Positions 10,386 to 22,165 of a stretch of 64,000 bases of DNA are shown here, one piece after another. Within the stretch, counting starts at the first letter, position 1. Each line of letters begins with the position of its first letter. Both the position numbers and the translations under genes were made by a program. Source of the stretch: Trichuris trichiura. Its lineage: Eukaryota; Nematoda; Enoplea; Trichinellida; Trichuridae. The stretch lies in assembly GCA_037903355.1 (NCBI GenBank), contig JBAJFE010000004.1, positions 2,356,001-2,420,000 of the forward strand, given 5' to 3'. Under the pieces are notes generated by a model. The model was given only the letters and a program-made list of their open reading frames with translations. It did not search any database and was not told the DNA's origin.

Positions 10386-12547
10386 ATGGCTTCCTACAAA
10401 GTGAACTCCGCGTATGCGAAATTCAGTTCGTCCGGTGCTTTGTCTTGTACGCTGTGTAATTGCTTGGTGAAGAGCGCCAAGGTATGGGTAGCCCATGAAA
10501 AAGGGAGAGTTCATCGACAGGTTCCGTAGCTTTATAAATTTGCCCATTTCAAGCGCATCTTTAGAAACTAATTGCGCTGAAAGAGCAAAAATTGCATGTT
10601 GCCGCTCAAGCAAGCTCCTCGTCTGTTGAAAAGCGAAAAGCCGAGGAGGAAGATGATAGCCTGGAAGCGAAAAAGGCGAAATGTAATCCTGCTGTCCGTA
10701 TGCTTTGCTCGGGCTTAAATTGTCAAGTTTTCAGTGTCCGAAGACGAAAGCGACGTTAGCAGTGACATTTCCGTTGATGAAGGGGAAAAGTACTCCAAAA
10801 CAGAATACATACGCCGTTTTGACATTTTTATTGTTTTGTAGGCTACCTGAAGACTTCTTTGACGAATCTATGGAAACATCTACGGCGCAACAAGTTGTCT
10901 CGGATGTTTCAGGTTATTATTTGCATTCTTGCGGCAAAACCTCGAGTCTGCTGCACTGCGCTTTTCACGTGTGGTTGGTTTGGTAAATTTCAGCGTATAA
11001 CATTAATTGCAAATAGCAGAATTGTATTTTCTAACTTCTTTTATGTCAGTTGTTGCAGTACGCGTTTTCGTACAGTCGTTTGTGAAGCGTACTGTAGTGA
11101 TTTTACGAATACCAACGTTTAGACTAAGAATATTTTAGTAAGTGTCGAAAACTCCATTCCCGAGCACGCAGGAAAGCCTTCCGAGAAATTAGAAACTGGT
11201 ATCCCTGAAGGATTCTTTGACGACCCCGTGGAAGATGCAAAGGTTGATCTATTGGGCCCACTTTTACCGTTCCACTTGTTTACCTTTCAGAAGAGAGGTG
11301 CCGAATTGAAGGATCCGTTGGACGAAGAGTGGTCCCGGTTTCAAAAAGAGCTATTAATGGAAGAAAATATAGCGGACGACTTGTTGGAAGGTGATCTTGA
11401 GCAGATGAACTTGGAGCGAAGTTTGGACGAACTCGATGAGGAAATGTACGCAATTCCGCATTCGAAAAAACAGCGGTTTAATGTGCAGCCAAAAATGTGC
11501 TTTATTGATTTCCTTATCCTCACCAAAAGTCAGCTTGACAGCCCCCGTAGGCTCATTGATTTCGGAGGGCATTTATGGGAGGATTCCCTCTAAGGAAAGG
11601 AAAGCTGTTAATATAGTTTTTGTAATTCCCAGTTTTCCTTTCAAAACAATTCAACCAATATAAAGCACGTCAAATAGTTGCTTTGGATGGTCGTTTATCC
11701 AAAGATTTAAATTTTTATGTACACATTTTTTAAATTGATCAAAGACGACTATTCCTCGTTAACTTTAACGTAATGAATGAAGTCTTGGGAATCTCTCATT
11801 CATTAGCATAAAGTGAAGTAGGAAAGTGGACGCAGCTGCAGTAGTTTCCTATGCCATTATCTGCTTTGGGGAAACGAGCATTATGCCGACGATGAATCGT
11901 CATCGGCAAAATGTCAAACCTTTGAATGACAAGTTTATCTAAAGTCAAACTATGTCCAGAGGAGATAGTTATCTGTCTTTGATATATTAATGCCTCACTG
12001 AGCCATTAGGGCAGCGATTTACCTAATCCTTCTGGTCATAGGCGAGACGTCGATGCATTTTCAGAAAGCGCGTGAATTTCACGTGCATTCCTCAGAGACT
12101 GTCAAAAATTGGGGAGTTCATTTTTGAGCGTCTTTAGACTTACTAAGTTTGGTTTAAACAATTCTTATGTTCGTCCTACCAACTTTTTTGTTTATCCATA
12201 GCTCATAAGCTTTCGAAGAAGCTTTAAAAAATAAAAGGGATCCTTACGAGTGTGTGTAGCCTCAAGTGATAACATAAAAAGCTCGCCTTAGCGTTTCGCT
12301 TTTTTTCATACTGTAGCGCAAAGATGCTCACGTACTTTTGGAGTTAATTTCAAATTTTTTCGTTTACTGTTTGCGTTTCAGTCGCGGTTGGGCTCGAGTC
12401 AACGTATGGGAGAAGAAGGTGGAAGAAGCGTTGGAAAAACCGAAGGCAAGCAGTGTTCAGTCGTCGCCGGAATCGCTTAGCGATCTCGAATCTGACGAAG
12501 CAGACTTGGAAGCCATACTTGACTGGAGATCCAAAGAATACCTCTAA
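10386..12547 (+). CDS. ZNF830: ZNF830 / OMCG1-type zinc-finger protein
   Basis: Seven exons join cleanly: 10386-10520, 10565-10697, 10735-10789, 10842-10912, 11139-11242, 11291-11445, 12382-12547 (272 aa; human about 372). A C2H2-like finger is at C21, C24, H37, H43 with the family pattern of WVAHEKGRVHR. The KL-PEDFF and IPEGFFDD motifs match the conserved LPEGFFDD, followed by the DEEWxxFQKE helix. The acidic coiled stretch ends in a D/E-rich tail and DWRSKEYL, matching the family's terminal DWR. ZNF830 is a nuclear protein needed for genome stability and found with spliceosome/XAB2 complexes in mammals. Introns are 44, 37, 52, 226, 48 and 936 nt. The stop lies 76 bp from the convergent SLC17 stop. 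Confidence 0.87.
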
Positions 12548-12623
12548 ACGCGTTTGTACATTGTAAAGTGCCGCGTGGTTGCCGCTTGTGCTCTCGACGA
12601 GCTTTTAAAATCAATTGTCCGTG

Positions 12624-15607
12624 TCAGACGTAGCTTTGATTGTCGCCGTTGCTCTTTATGGAATGTGCTTTCTTTTTCTCTTCGATCGATATTTCTTCGC
12701 CTGAACCCCAAATCAAGAAAGCAAGCCCGCAGACGAAAAGTATACCAAAGGACAAACCAAAGATCAGCCGCCATTCCGACTGAAAGCCGTCGCGTATGAC
12801 AATGGCAATGACGTAAGGTAGAATTACGCTAACTGCGGTGCCAAAGAATTTTGAGCAAGAAGAAATGATACTGGCATACTTTGGCGCTACCAATATCATG
12901 CTAGTTACGTAGCCGGCAACAACGGCTGCCCAAAGACCGGTGCCCATAGAAATAGTGAATACAGCCAGGCTGCTAAACCGACAACTGATGAATACGCTTC
13001 CGAACGTTAAGGCGCCAAGTCCGAAGAAACCAATTGTATTAAACAGCTTCACTACTGTTGTCCTGTTGATGTGGCATTTTCTGTGCAACAAGTCGGCGGC
13101 TACCCCGAAGCATATGCGGAAAAGTAACTGAGAAAGGAAAGGTGCCGCCGAGTAGAAACCATTTTTCTTCATGTCAACCATCATAACATCCCTGAGATAC
13201 TGTGGCAGATAGAACAGCAGAGTGAACATACCCCATGTAGCGGCTCCTTGGCAAAAGATGATGATTAGCACAGCGGGTTGGAGAAGAATTTTCAGCATTG
13301 CTTTGTTGATATTCCGCTGCGCGCTTGTGTGCGTGTTAGCTTCGAGATAACTTTTTTCCCGCGTCGAAATCCAACGATGCTGTTGCGGATTGCTCTTTAC
13401 GTAGAATATCCATAAAAGGAGCCATAATATGGTTGCAATGGTGGTGAAATAGAATATGGCTGGCCAACCTCCCAGTATGTTCTTGTGAGTACAGAGGGCG
13501 GCGCTAATGGGCATTGTAAGTACCGTGCTTAACTGATGGCCGGCTGTCACCAGACTTAGCGCTGTACTGCGTTCTTCCTTTACCGTCCATGTAGACAAGA
13601 TGGCGCTTTTAGATGGCCAAAGAGTTGCGAAGCCGACGCCTGAAAAAGTTTGAAAATCGTAGTTTTTACTTATTTTGTAATATCGCTACAACCGAACGTT
13701 TGTCTCAGTCAACGATATCTGTTATTATTTACATTTTCACAATAATATTTAACTCACCCCGTATTTAAATTTTTTATTCGCATTTTTCCTACATAAGTAC
13801 TTAAGGACGTAAGCTTACTTCGTTACTGCTCATATGGCCATTTCTCATTTGTTCCTAAGCGGCATAAGGTCAGTTTGCTTTAGGCGAAACCTGAATACGT
13901 GAAGTCGACGACGTTAGACAGCGATCAGAAATTATGTTAAGGTTAAATGCCCTTTTAGCAAAACAGAGAACGAAAGACGTCGAGCTTAGCGTAGCGTGAG
14001 TTATTTATATGCAAATTTTTTGCATTACCGTTTTTAGTTAAATCTTCTTTGGCGTTACCTATTTTTAGCGTTCAAAATCCTGTTATTTTTTTGAGTATTT
14101 CAAAAAAAACTTGTTCGCAAGCTCTTAGACTTCATAAAAAATTGTCCAAATCCTAAAAAGGGTTTTAAACGAATTGTTACGAACCTTTTATGTGTACTCG
14201 TTTGTCGCCTTCGTCCTTTTGCGCCAAGCTGACATTGAAAACAGACCGCGGCTAGTAGAGTTATCGCGCGCGAGGAAAACTGAGGACGTTAAATAGCTTT
14301 ATTCGGACGAACTATTTTTCTCGGTCTAACATTGTTGCTTATGTATTCTGTTTCAATGTTATCGACCAGAACTGTTTCCATTTTTTTAACGGAAAAAATC
14401 ATCTCTATGAATTCAGGTACATAGTTACAGTAATTTGAATTCTTTGTTTTTCTTTTCCTAGGGAACTTGTTGGGTTGTATGAAAGCTGGTTTGAAAATTC
14501 GTCAAAATCAGGCATCGCTTCCCTTCTGATCGATTTATTTTTCCAAGATTGGCTTGCAATGACGTTCGTATGTTGGAAGTGAGTTTTCAGGTACCACAGT
14601 AAACACCGTTTCAACTTCATGATGTTTTGTGTATTTGCGAGCAACCTAAATCGTTTTCTACTTCTCTCTCTGTTTTTAAGGTTTCTTAACAGCCCGCGCG
14701 CTGGTTAAGTAACATTAAATCCCGATTCAAATCTTCTAACCTATCGGTAACCGTCAAAAAAAGAGTGTTCAAGTACTATGCAACTTCTTTCGGTTTTTCC
14801 GGCATTTTGGAAACCTTCTGGTCATTGTAAGTTATAGGGCCTTTTTTGAAACGAAGTAAACTTTTACGAAATTTTTTTTTATCAGACGTACCGTCGTAAC
14901 CGTTTTTGGATGTTTGGTACGACTGCGGTTGCGGGAATTTTTTCGATTGACAGAAATAGGTTTCACTTACCAATAAGAAAGCGCGCTGCCACAACAGCCA
15001 TGTAGCCAAAGGAAGCTGCCCACGGCGTAAGCGCCGTTGCGATAGCGCCAAGGGCGCCACCTATGCCTAGTAGCAACTTGGGACCGAAACGATGAACCAA
15101 ATATCCGGCTGGTAAGTCGGCAAACAGCTCACCCCAGGATGCGGCGGCAAAAATAAAACTCTGCTGGTGAACCGACCAAACGTGGTGACCATCGTAGTCT
15201 TGCTCCCAGCCGACATTGGATATTGAGCATTGAAGGTCTCGCGACCGGTTCAACCTCCTTAGGCGTGTTTCCCCTTCCGAAGAATCCAGCAGCGCCACGG
15301 CCGTTTTGTTCACCATACATATCATAGCAAAACCAATGACGCCGCGCATAAGCGTAAAAACCACCATGCCAAAGAAGGTAGTCAGGATGACAACCAGTCG
15401 GGTCGACTTCCAGAATGGGACTCGTTTGATAGCAGTAATGACGACAGGGTCATTGCTAGTTTCTCCGCTGCTTTCGTAAGCAAAGGTGTCAGCCGAAGGT
15501 GTGGTCATTGCTGACGGTCGTTTCTTCTCTGATTGATCGTTGTTGAGCATAGTCGGATGTCCGCTGTTGGTGCATCTGTTAAAACTGAAGAACATGCTCA
15601 CTTTCAT
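12624..15607 (-). CDS. SLC17-family anion transporter (MFS)
   Basis: Exons 15607-14971 and 13639-12624 join as RFLIG-GVGFATLWPS to give 550 aa, the usual SLC17 length. The N-terminus is a polar cytosolic tail. TM1 is followed by LMRGVIGFAMICMVN, like the family's RVNLSVAIVAMV. A large Cys-containing lumenal loop follows, then the MFS loop motif DLPAGYLVHRFGPK. The second exon carries the WTVKEERSTAL loop and the remaining helices, ending with FLIWGSGEEISIEE, typical of SLC17 (FASGE-xxxW). Family members carry phosphate, glutamate, ATP or sialic acid in organelle or plasma membranes; the substrate cannot be chosen here. The start could instead be a Met about 20 residues downstream. The single intron is 1.33 kb. 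Confidence 0.88.
13640..14970. other. Large intron of the SLC17 gene
   Basis: Bounded by GTAAGTG (minus strand, 14970) and a TTTTTCAG acceptor (13640). It is AT-rich and without a frame I can support. No transposon ends were recognised. Confidence 0.6.
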
Positions 15608-17797
15608 AGAAGTACGTTAATACCTGTCTCTCTTTGCCTGAAGATATTGTAAACATCATTCAGTTCATGTTGTGACAGTTGTTTGCCTGTCGCCTGGCCG
15701 ATTGGTCTCTACAACCAACTTTTCATAGTTGCACCGCCTTCGAGAGAACTGATAAACTATGCAAACCTGCTTGCGTCACTAGCGTGAGTGCTACACTCGA
15801 GTAACGACGGAAAAAAGAATGATTCGCATAGACCAACTTTGCGTGGACATTCCGCTTAGGCCCTCTGCTGTAATGCGACGTGACGAAGATGGCCAAAAGA
15901 AGACGCTTCTTTCGGACATTCCGCACAGTAACAGTGCAGTTGCACAGGTGAGACAACAGTTGGATTAAGCGTCCTTATCGGACAAGTAAGGAGCCAATTT
16001 ACTGAAAGTTGTGCTTCTTGTGACCGAGCAATTTTCATGCTGCAACAAAATACGGAAGGCATCTTTTAAAACTACTACTGGAATCCTGCAAGACCGATCA
16101 CTTTGAAACAATAGCACCGTTAACACTTCTTCGTGAGCGCGAATGCAGTTTTCTCAAATGACATTATGAACGACCTTACACATCTCAGATATACAAACTG
16201 TAACTTAGAATTTCTCCGTAGGCTGTAGGTCAGCGTATGATTGATTAAGATAGCTATAAACCTCTGAAATCACGTCCTTTCCATTGTCCCATATTCGGTA
16301 ACGTACGTCATTGTACCAGGCAGCATTGAAAGGGCAGTTCAAGGTCAGTTCAAGAGTTAAACTTATTTTTTATACGCGTAACTATATGTATAGTACGGGC
16401 AGACTAACTTCACCCTTCACCGGGACAGTCGCGTTCACGCGTTACTTCTTAAGCGACTACGTAGAAGCAAGACGGGGTATAGCTCGTTTGCATTTCAGAA
16501 ACGAACATAAGCACTTCACTGGAATGAATCGCTGCTTTTAGCAGTTGTGCGCTGAACAATTTTCGAAAGTGACGTAAATATTTGCAAAATCTCAAGAATG
16601 CTTATTGTCTACCTAATAAACAGCCACCTTTCAAACGTTTCAAATCAAATCTTATCGATTGAAATCGGAATAGCGAAGTGAGCGCTACGGAAAAAACTAT
16701 TAATACATCGACCGTTTGCGGAAATTAATATTTAAAAACAACGCCGTACACAACCGCAAGTAGCGCTTGCGCGTTACGCGCTAACACTTAAGCTAATGAG
16801 CGACAAAAGTTAGCTGTAATATTAATTGCATAAACACGCAAGTCTGCTCGCGTAAGTGCGTCAATATTGCAAGCCGCGTTATGCATTAGTGACTAATCGA
16901 TCCAAAAATTTGAATTTACGCACGAAACCTATGAAAAGAAAAACAAAAAAATTCAAATTATTGTAACTTTGTACCTGAATTCATAGAGACGACTTTCTCC
17001 GCTTAAAAGTTACTCTAAAAGACAGAAACCATTCTGGTCGACATAAGCAACAAAGTTAGATTGAAAAACATAGATTGTCAGAATAAGGCTGTTTAATGTT
17101 TGCAATTTTTCCCGCGCGATAAACTCTACTAGCCGCGAACTGTTTCCGATGTCATCTTGCCGCAAAAGAACGCATCTGTATACAGATAAGAAAAATAACC
17201 TGAACTTCATTGCTTACTCGGAAAGTAAAAAGTTTGGCAATCAAAGAGACTGCGCGTTGTTCCGTTTTAACTATCGTAAGTCATCCCCGTACGTTAGGAT
17301 ATCTTTGTACCTACGTTCGTCATGCGCGGGCGTCAAGCGTCGGACAGAATTCTAAAATGACCGCTTGTAAGTAAAGGTTAAAACTTACTTCCGGGTTTCG
17401 CTGCGGGAAAGGTTAAGTAGAACATCCGCCCCATACTTGGTGCCACAGGTCGCGGAAACTTGTTAACAAAAAACGGACAGCAGACCTGAGCCCTTCGAAG
17501 AATTGAAAAACACTCCTCCTATCGTAAACATCGCGTAAGAAGCAACATAAGATCGATGAATGACTGCGCTTAACAACCGATCAATAAGACGGCGATTAAC
17601 GTGGAATTCTGAATGGCAAGCAGATACCAATCGGTGATCGATGAATGAGGTAAAACGAAAGTCAGAAGCAAATCGCTTGCTTTACAAACCTTCGTGCCAT
17701 CATAGTCGCGTTTGTCAAGGAGGTCTGAGCAGAAGTTCAAAACTTCCGTACATCCGGCCACTTTGAGCTGGCGAAGTCATAACAAAAAATTTAATTG
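15608..17797. other. Intergenic, 2.2 kb; nothing recognised
   Basis: Upstream of the SLC17 gene and downstream of UTP18. Short frames such as 16311-16541 and 17149-17355 carry no recognisable motif. There is no clear repeat or RNA gene. Confidence 0.35.
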
Positions 17798-19917
17798 CTA
17801 GTAACCACCGTAGTACAGTAGCCTATATAATTTCAAGTTGCCCGACGAGTTCCCTACGCACATGTAACCGCTGTTCGGAGAAAAGTCAATATCCTGCACG
17901 TAGCCCAAATGATGCTGTTCAAGCGGGAAGTTGGCAAACACATTTCTGGAGCGAAGATGAAGCTGCAACAAGCAATTTGCATGATTCAATGGACAAAAAG
18001 CCGTTTCACCGTACCAACTTCATAGCATTCTCCTTCTCCGAGCTAAGCATTGCCAGAATATCCGAAGAGCCGTTGAATACCATTCGTTGTACAGCCGTAG
18101 TCAAATTCATTACCGTCTTTAGTGGCAGTCCGTCCGAATTGTTGGAAAGTACAGAATCAACTTTGTATAGGTTGACTACGCCGCTACTACATCTAAGCCA
18201 AAGATAAAATAAAGATATGATGAAAAGATAACATTACTACTTTCTGGCTGACCCACCCGTTTGCTATGTAGTTGTCGTCCGGAGATAGTGCTAAACTATT
18301 TCCTGTGACGCAAGCGTGATCAGCAAAAATTTTCACGCAACGCTGCGCTGCTACATTCCATACGTACACCTTCCCGCTGCTACTGTAGCCATACAGCAAT
18401 TCGCTATTCGATGAAAATGCAGAGCCAACTATTTCTCCGTCGACCTTTAGAACGCCGATTAAGTCGCATGACTACAAAAGACTTGAAATAGTATGCGCTT
18501 AGTTCGCGGCAGCTCCCTGGTGCGTACCGTTTAAAATTATTAATACTTTCAACAAGCATCGGACTCTTTTACGGTAGAAAACAACTTAGAATAACGTTAT
18601 AAGAACACTATAGTACCTGAGAATAAGTTAAACTGATAAAGTAAAAAAAACGCGTTAGTTCTGCTGGAAAAATAAAGGATACGCGTCAGCAACTACCTTG
18701 GAAGAAAGGAGAACCAAACGTCCGTGGGAACAATGGAATACGAAAAGGGAACCGTCGGGGGCAACTGCGAATTCTCCCAGCGGAAGATCAAATCCTGAAA
18801 GTGTAAACAAGATGCAGGCTCCAACTTGCTAAGATTAAATTGATTAAACCTCTTGGCCAAAAAGCCGTTAGTATTTTGTCCTCGGGCATGTCGTAGTAGT
18901 AAAGGCAGTGATGCCTTGTTGGCACAACGAGAACTTTCTGACCGTCCACCGTGAAGTGAGCTTGCTTGACGGAGCACCGTTCAAAACGAACGCTGTGAAG
19001 TAGGGGGTTTTCCTTGCCGTCAACCTGAAGCCATCAACAGTAAATAAAGCAATAATATATTAAAAGCCGACTTTGTACCGAGACCTGATAAAAGCAAATG
19101 CGAGAGTTGAAACCGGCAGCCATAAACACTTGAGAACGCTTGTGAAATTCAATGTTTTTTGCGCATCTCTGCTTTGTAAATTTATGAAATTAAGCGCGGC
19201 AATTTGGAATTGCATACTTTAAGCTGCGCGGTAGAGAAGTCGCGCAGGTGCTCAAACTGCAGTTCTTTTGGCGGCAACTTGGAAGGCTTTGAAGCAATAT
19301 ACTTGCCTGTCGAATGAACATAGGCATCGGCTTCGTCTTCTTCGGACTCTGAACGAAGAGCGTAGCAATGAACGGTATTAAAGAAATGGAATATTCAAAC
19401 TTTCCCACCATTTCCCTCCGAACGCTGAGAGCGACTTCTTTGTGCCCACCTACATTGGTCCGCATTATTGAAGTTCAGGTTGCCATTGAAGGCGTTTGCG
19501 AAACGTTTACCGCCAAGTTCGCTAAAGAGAAGACGGAATATTCAAAATCAGGATGATTTTCGCTGGGCGTTAAAAGAACCTGCGTACTCAAGCATTCTGT
19601 AAAAGAGCCTTAGCGATTCACAAGCGTAAAGGGACTTTAAAAATTCTCATTTGCATAATAATTAGCAGAGAAAATGGCATTATTTTACGAAAATAAAAAC
19701 GGGCGATATTCATACTACAGTTTAGTAACGCAAGCCAATTTCGCACTGAAAAAATACCTACAGGAATATGGGTAGCATTAAGGGCGGTGTTCACTTAATG
19801 ATATGGAAAAAATGTGATATTCAAAGCTTTCCGAACCTTCAGGTCTCCAGAGAAGAGAGGGAGCAGCTTTTTTACCTTGACAATGGGATCTGAAGGTTCG
19901 GAAAGCTCTGAATATCA

Positions 19918-19990
<73 letters not shown>

Positions 19991-21346
19991 TCATATGATT
20001 AAACGGGCATCACCGTTAATATGAATCGTGAAAACATACACGTCTGTTACTACAAGATAGTCTTCGAACTTTCAAGAAAATTCTGAGCGCTGACTACTTT
20101 GGTCCATATGCCAGCAATATAATTATGCAAATTGGCTCGACTTCTCTCATTGGGCGGATGAAGTCTGGGAAAACCCCGATTTCAGGGTCCTTCGCAATAT
20201 GCAAAATTTCGCTATGCGGTTTTAGTATTTGCCTGCTTAAAATCTTCATCTCTACACTAGTTATACCAGCAGCCGTTAGCTTCCATTAAATCTACTCAAT
20301 GAAAAGGAATTACGATGGCATTTTACTGAAGAGAGTCTTCAAAATAAGCTCAACGTTTTATGCTAATTTTTCCCGCGTTTCTCACCGTCCATAATCATCT
20401 TCGTCAATCCAAGCCGGCTTTCGACGTCCACTGTCGCTCTCGACGGGATACTTTGCGGTACGGGTCTTTTTTGCACGCTGAAAAGATAGAATGCGTGAAA
20501 AAAGTTGTATACGTAGCTTTTCGGGATTGTTCAAATCCTCTACATGAAAATGTTAAAACCATTATGGCTGTTTTCGTTGTGATTCAGCGTTAAGCACTTG
20601 GAGATTTTCGTTAGCGACGTTAAAGGAAAACAAGAATGAAGAGGAAGATAGTCCTGCTACAAGTAAGAAGCAATGACATGCGTCTTACAGTTCTTCGCTG
20701 GAGATGGCACGTGAAAAATCACGAAAACAACGAAAGAATGTTTTCTTTGCTTTTGGTGACGTCTCGCAATGGATGGGATCAAGCTAGATTTGAGAGGATT
20801 CTTACAAAAAGATCAAAAAGCTCAACCAGTAGCACTTGGCTCTCTGCCAGCATGTATTTATTCAAAATCATTAGGTATGTTTCTAAACGCAGAAATTCTT
20901 CTTCTTTTGTAGCTACATACATTTGACGCCAACAGACTAAACTCAATACTTACTATAATAAGGGTTAAACATAAGATTAACTGCCTAAAAAACGAATTTT
21001 ACAAAAAGAGATTCACATCAACAGCAAGTAAAGCTGTTTCATCTGCCATAATCGAATACACTGAACCAACTAAACCTGAGCATCCTTTTTAATGTGACAG
21101 TATCATTTACAAATAATCTTACGTGCATTGTTCAACGAATTAACGAGTTTTTTTCCAAAAAAGGCAACGCTTAGAAATGATTAAAAAGTATCTCACCAAT
21201 CGTGAATCTTTTTGCAGGTGGACATCGAGATGGCCAACGAATTTGCTGTTGCCACCGAATACGACCTCCTCCAACTTTTTCACCTCTTTGTCCGCGATGG
21301 CGGTTCGTCGTTTCTTCGACTTAATTTCTTTTTCTTCTGTAGACAT
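17798..21346 (-). CDS. UTP18: U3 snoRNA-associated WD40 protein UTP18
   Basis: Ten exons join without frame conflict: 21346-21197, 20477-20386, 19521-19409, 19348-19218, 19168-19085, 19024-18850, 18794-18697, 18471-18257, 18192-18015, 17962-17798 (466 aa; human about 556). The N-terminus has KEVKKLEEVVFG (human LEELVFG), then KPAWIDEDD (human PVWVDEED) and ESEEDEADAY. The WD40 propeller follows: IEFHKRSQVFMAAG, CFYQVDGKENP, FAVAPDGSLFVFH, AFSSNSELLYGY, VYVWNVAAQRC, GVVNLYKVDS. It ends with DIDFSPNSGYMCVGNSSGNL-KLYRL. UTP18 is part of the UTP-B module of the small-subunit processome in the nucleolus, needed for 18S rRNA processing. It lies 132 bp downstream of TXNDC9 on the same strand, with an acceptor TTTAG three bases before its ATG. 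Confidence 0.92.
19810..19924. repeat. Short MITE with ~30-nt inverted ends
   Basis: The left end AATGTGATATTCAAAGCTTT is matched by its inverted complement at 19890-19924 (one or two mismatches), enclosing about 50 nt with GAGAAGAGAGGGAGCAGC. A non-autonomous transposon remnant is likely. Superfamily not determined. Confidence 0.6.
19917..19990 (+). repeat. (ATT)n microsatellite
   Basis: About 23 uninterrupted ATT units directly attached to the right end of the MITE, inside UTP18 intron 2. This will be length-variable. Confidence 0.95.
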
Positions 21347-21478
21347 ATTCTAAACGGACTATTAAAACTCCATGTCAAACCTACTCAATTGACTACAAAA
21401 TGCGTACGATATCTTTTTAATTGAAAAATGAAGATAATGTCCGAAACAGTTTATTTTTTAAAACAAAAAGTGTACATT
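21347..21478 (-). promoter_or_regulatory. TXNDC9-UTP18 intercistronic region with poly(A) signal and trans-splice-like acceptor
   Basis: Read on the minus strand, AATAAA (21455-21450) lies 24 nt after the TXNDC9 stop. A CCGTTTAG acceptor ends at 21350, leaving a 3-nt leader (AAT) before the UTP18 ATG. No cis-intron donor is needed to explain it. This is the arrangement expected at a nematode operon junction with spliced-leader addition. Confidence 0.5.
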
Positions 21479-22165
21479 TTAATCGCTGTCACTGTCACTG
21501 TTTTTGGAATCTCGTATTCCACTTGAAGACGAGTGCTTCCACGGCAATTTTCCGGAATCATCAGGAGAGTTAATCACGCCGCATCGTGACAAATAATATT
21601 CGATTAGATCGAGTGTCAATTTGTCTTTTGTGACACATCCCTCGCTCGCTCGCAGAAAATCCACCGTTTGTCCATTAATAAAAGATACCAACGTTGGGAA
21701 GAGTCGTAAGTTGAGACGTTTTACGGTGAACTGCGCTTTATGGATGTTCAACTTGCAAAATCGACACTCCAAATGTTTCCTGGACAATGCGATTAAATGG
21801 CTGTCCAAAAGTTGACATCTTTCCGTTGGATTTGAGTAAAACATTACAACAAAACGTTCGCTCCTTTTGCCAGCTTCAAAGAATTCCGTATCGGAGTTCA
21901 GTTCGGTATACGTGCCGTGACCGGCGTTAACCCATTTCTGCAAAAGGAGAGGCAAATAAAACAGCTTACATTGTCGTCAAAAAAGTACCCGCTTGTCATG
22001 TTCTCTCTTTTTCAACTGTTCAAGTCGCTTACGACGCAAGGCGATTAGTTCGTCGTTATCCAAATTTTCCAAACGATCTATGGCGGCATCCAGTTGATTT
22101 TCTAAAGCTTTCGCTGCTTCTGCAATTACCTCCAGCTGATGACTATTTTCAACGCCTGAGGCCAT
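21479..22165 (-). CDS. TXNDC9: Thioredoxin domain-containing protein 9 (phosducin-like)
   Basis: Exons 22165-21989 and 21937-21479 join as HDKR-KWVNAGHGTY to 211 aa (human 226). An N-terminal coiled coil (DNDELIALRRKRLEQLKK) precedes the thioredoxin fold. The redox CxxC site is absent; the equivalent stretch is FYSNPTERCQLLDSHL, as in the family. The conserved RLFPTLVSFINGQ strand and a terminal SDSDSD acid tail are present. Vertebrate and worm homologs bind the CCT/TRiC chaperonin and regulate folding of tubulin and actin. It precedes UTP18 by 132 bp on the same strand. Confidence 0.93.

Larger units (their letters stand above)
19531..20385. other. UTP18 intron 2, host to repeats
   Basis: An intron of roughly 860 nt between the IDEDD exon and the next exon. 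It contains a short palindromic MITE and an ATT microsatellite. No internal gene is seen. Confidence 0.6.

Noticed and set aside
19814..20002. Frame ending in poly-isoleucine
   Set aside because: Product of the ATT microsatellite.
20529..20560. tRNA T-arm-like GTTCAAATCC
   Set aside because: No acceptor, D-arm or anticodon stem around it; the same word near 26533 also lacks a cloverleaf.
20636..20926. Plus-strand gene in the UTP18 first intron
   Set aside because: Only works with several implausible very short introns, and no family resemblance was found.
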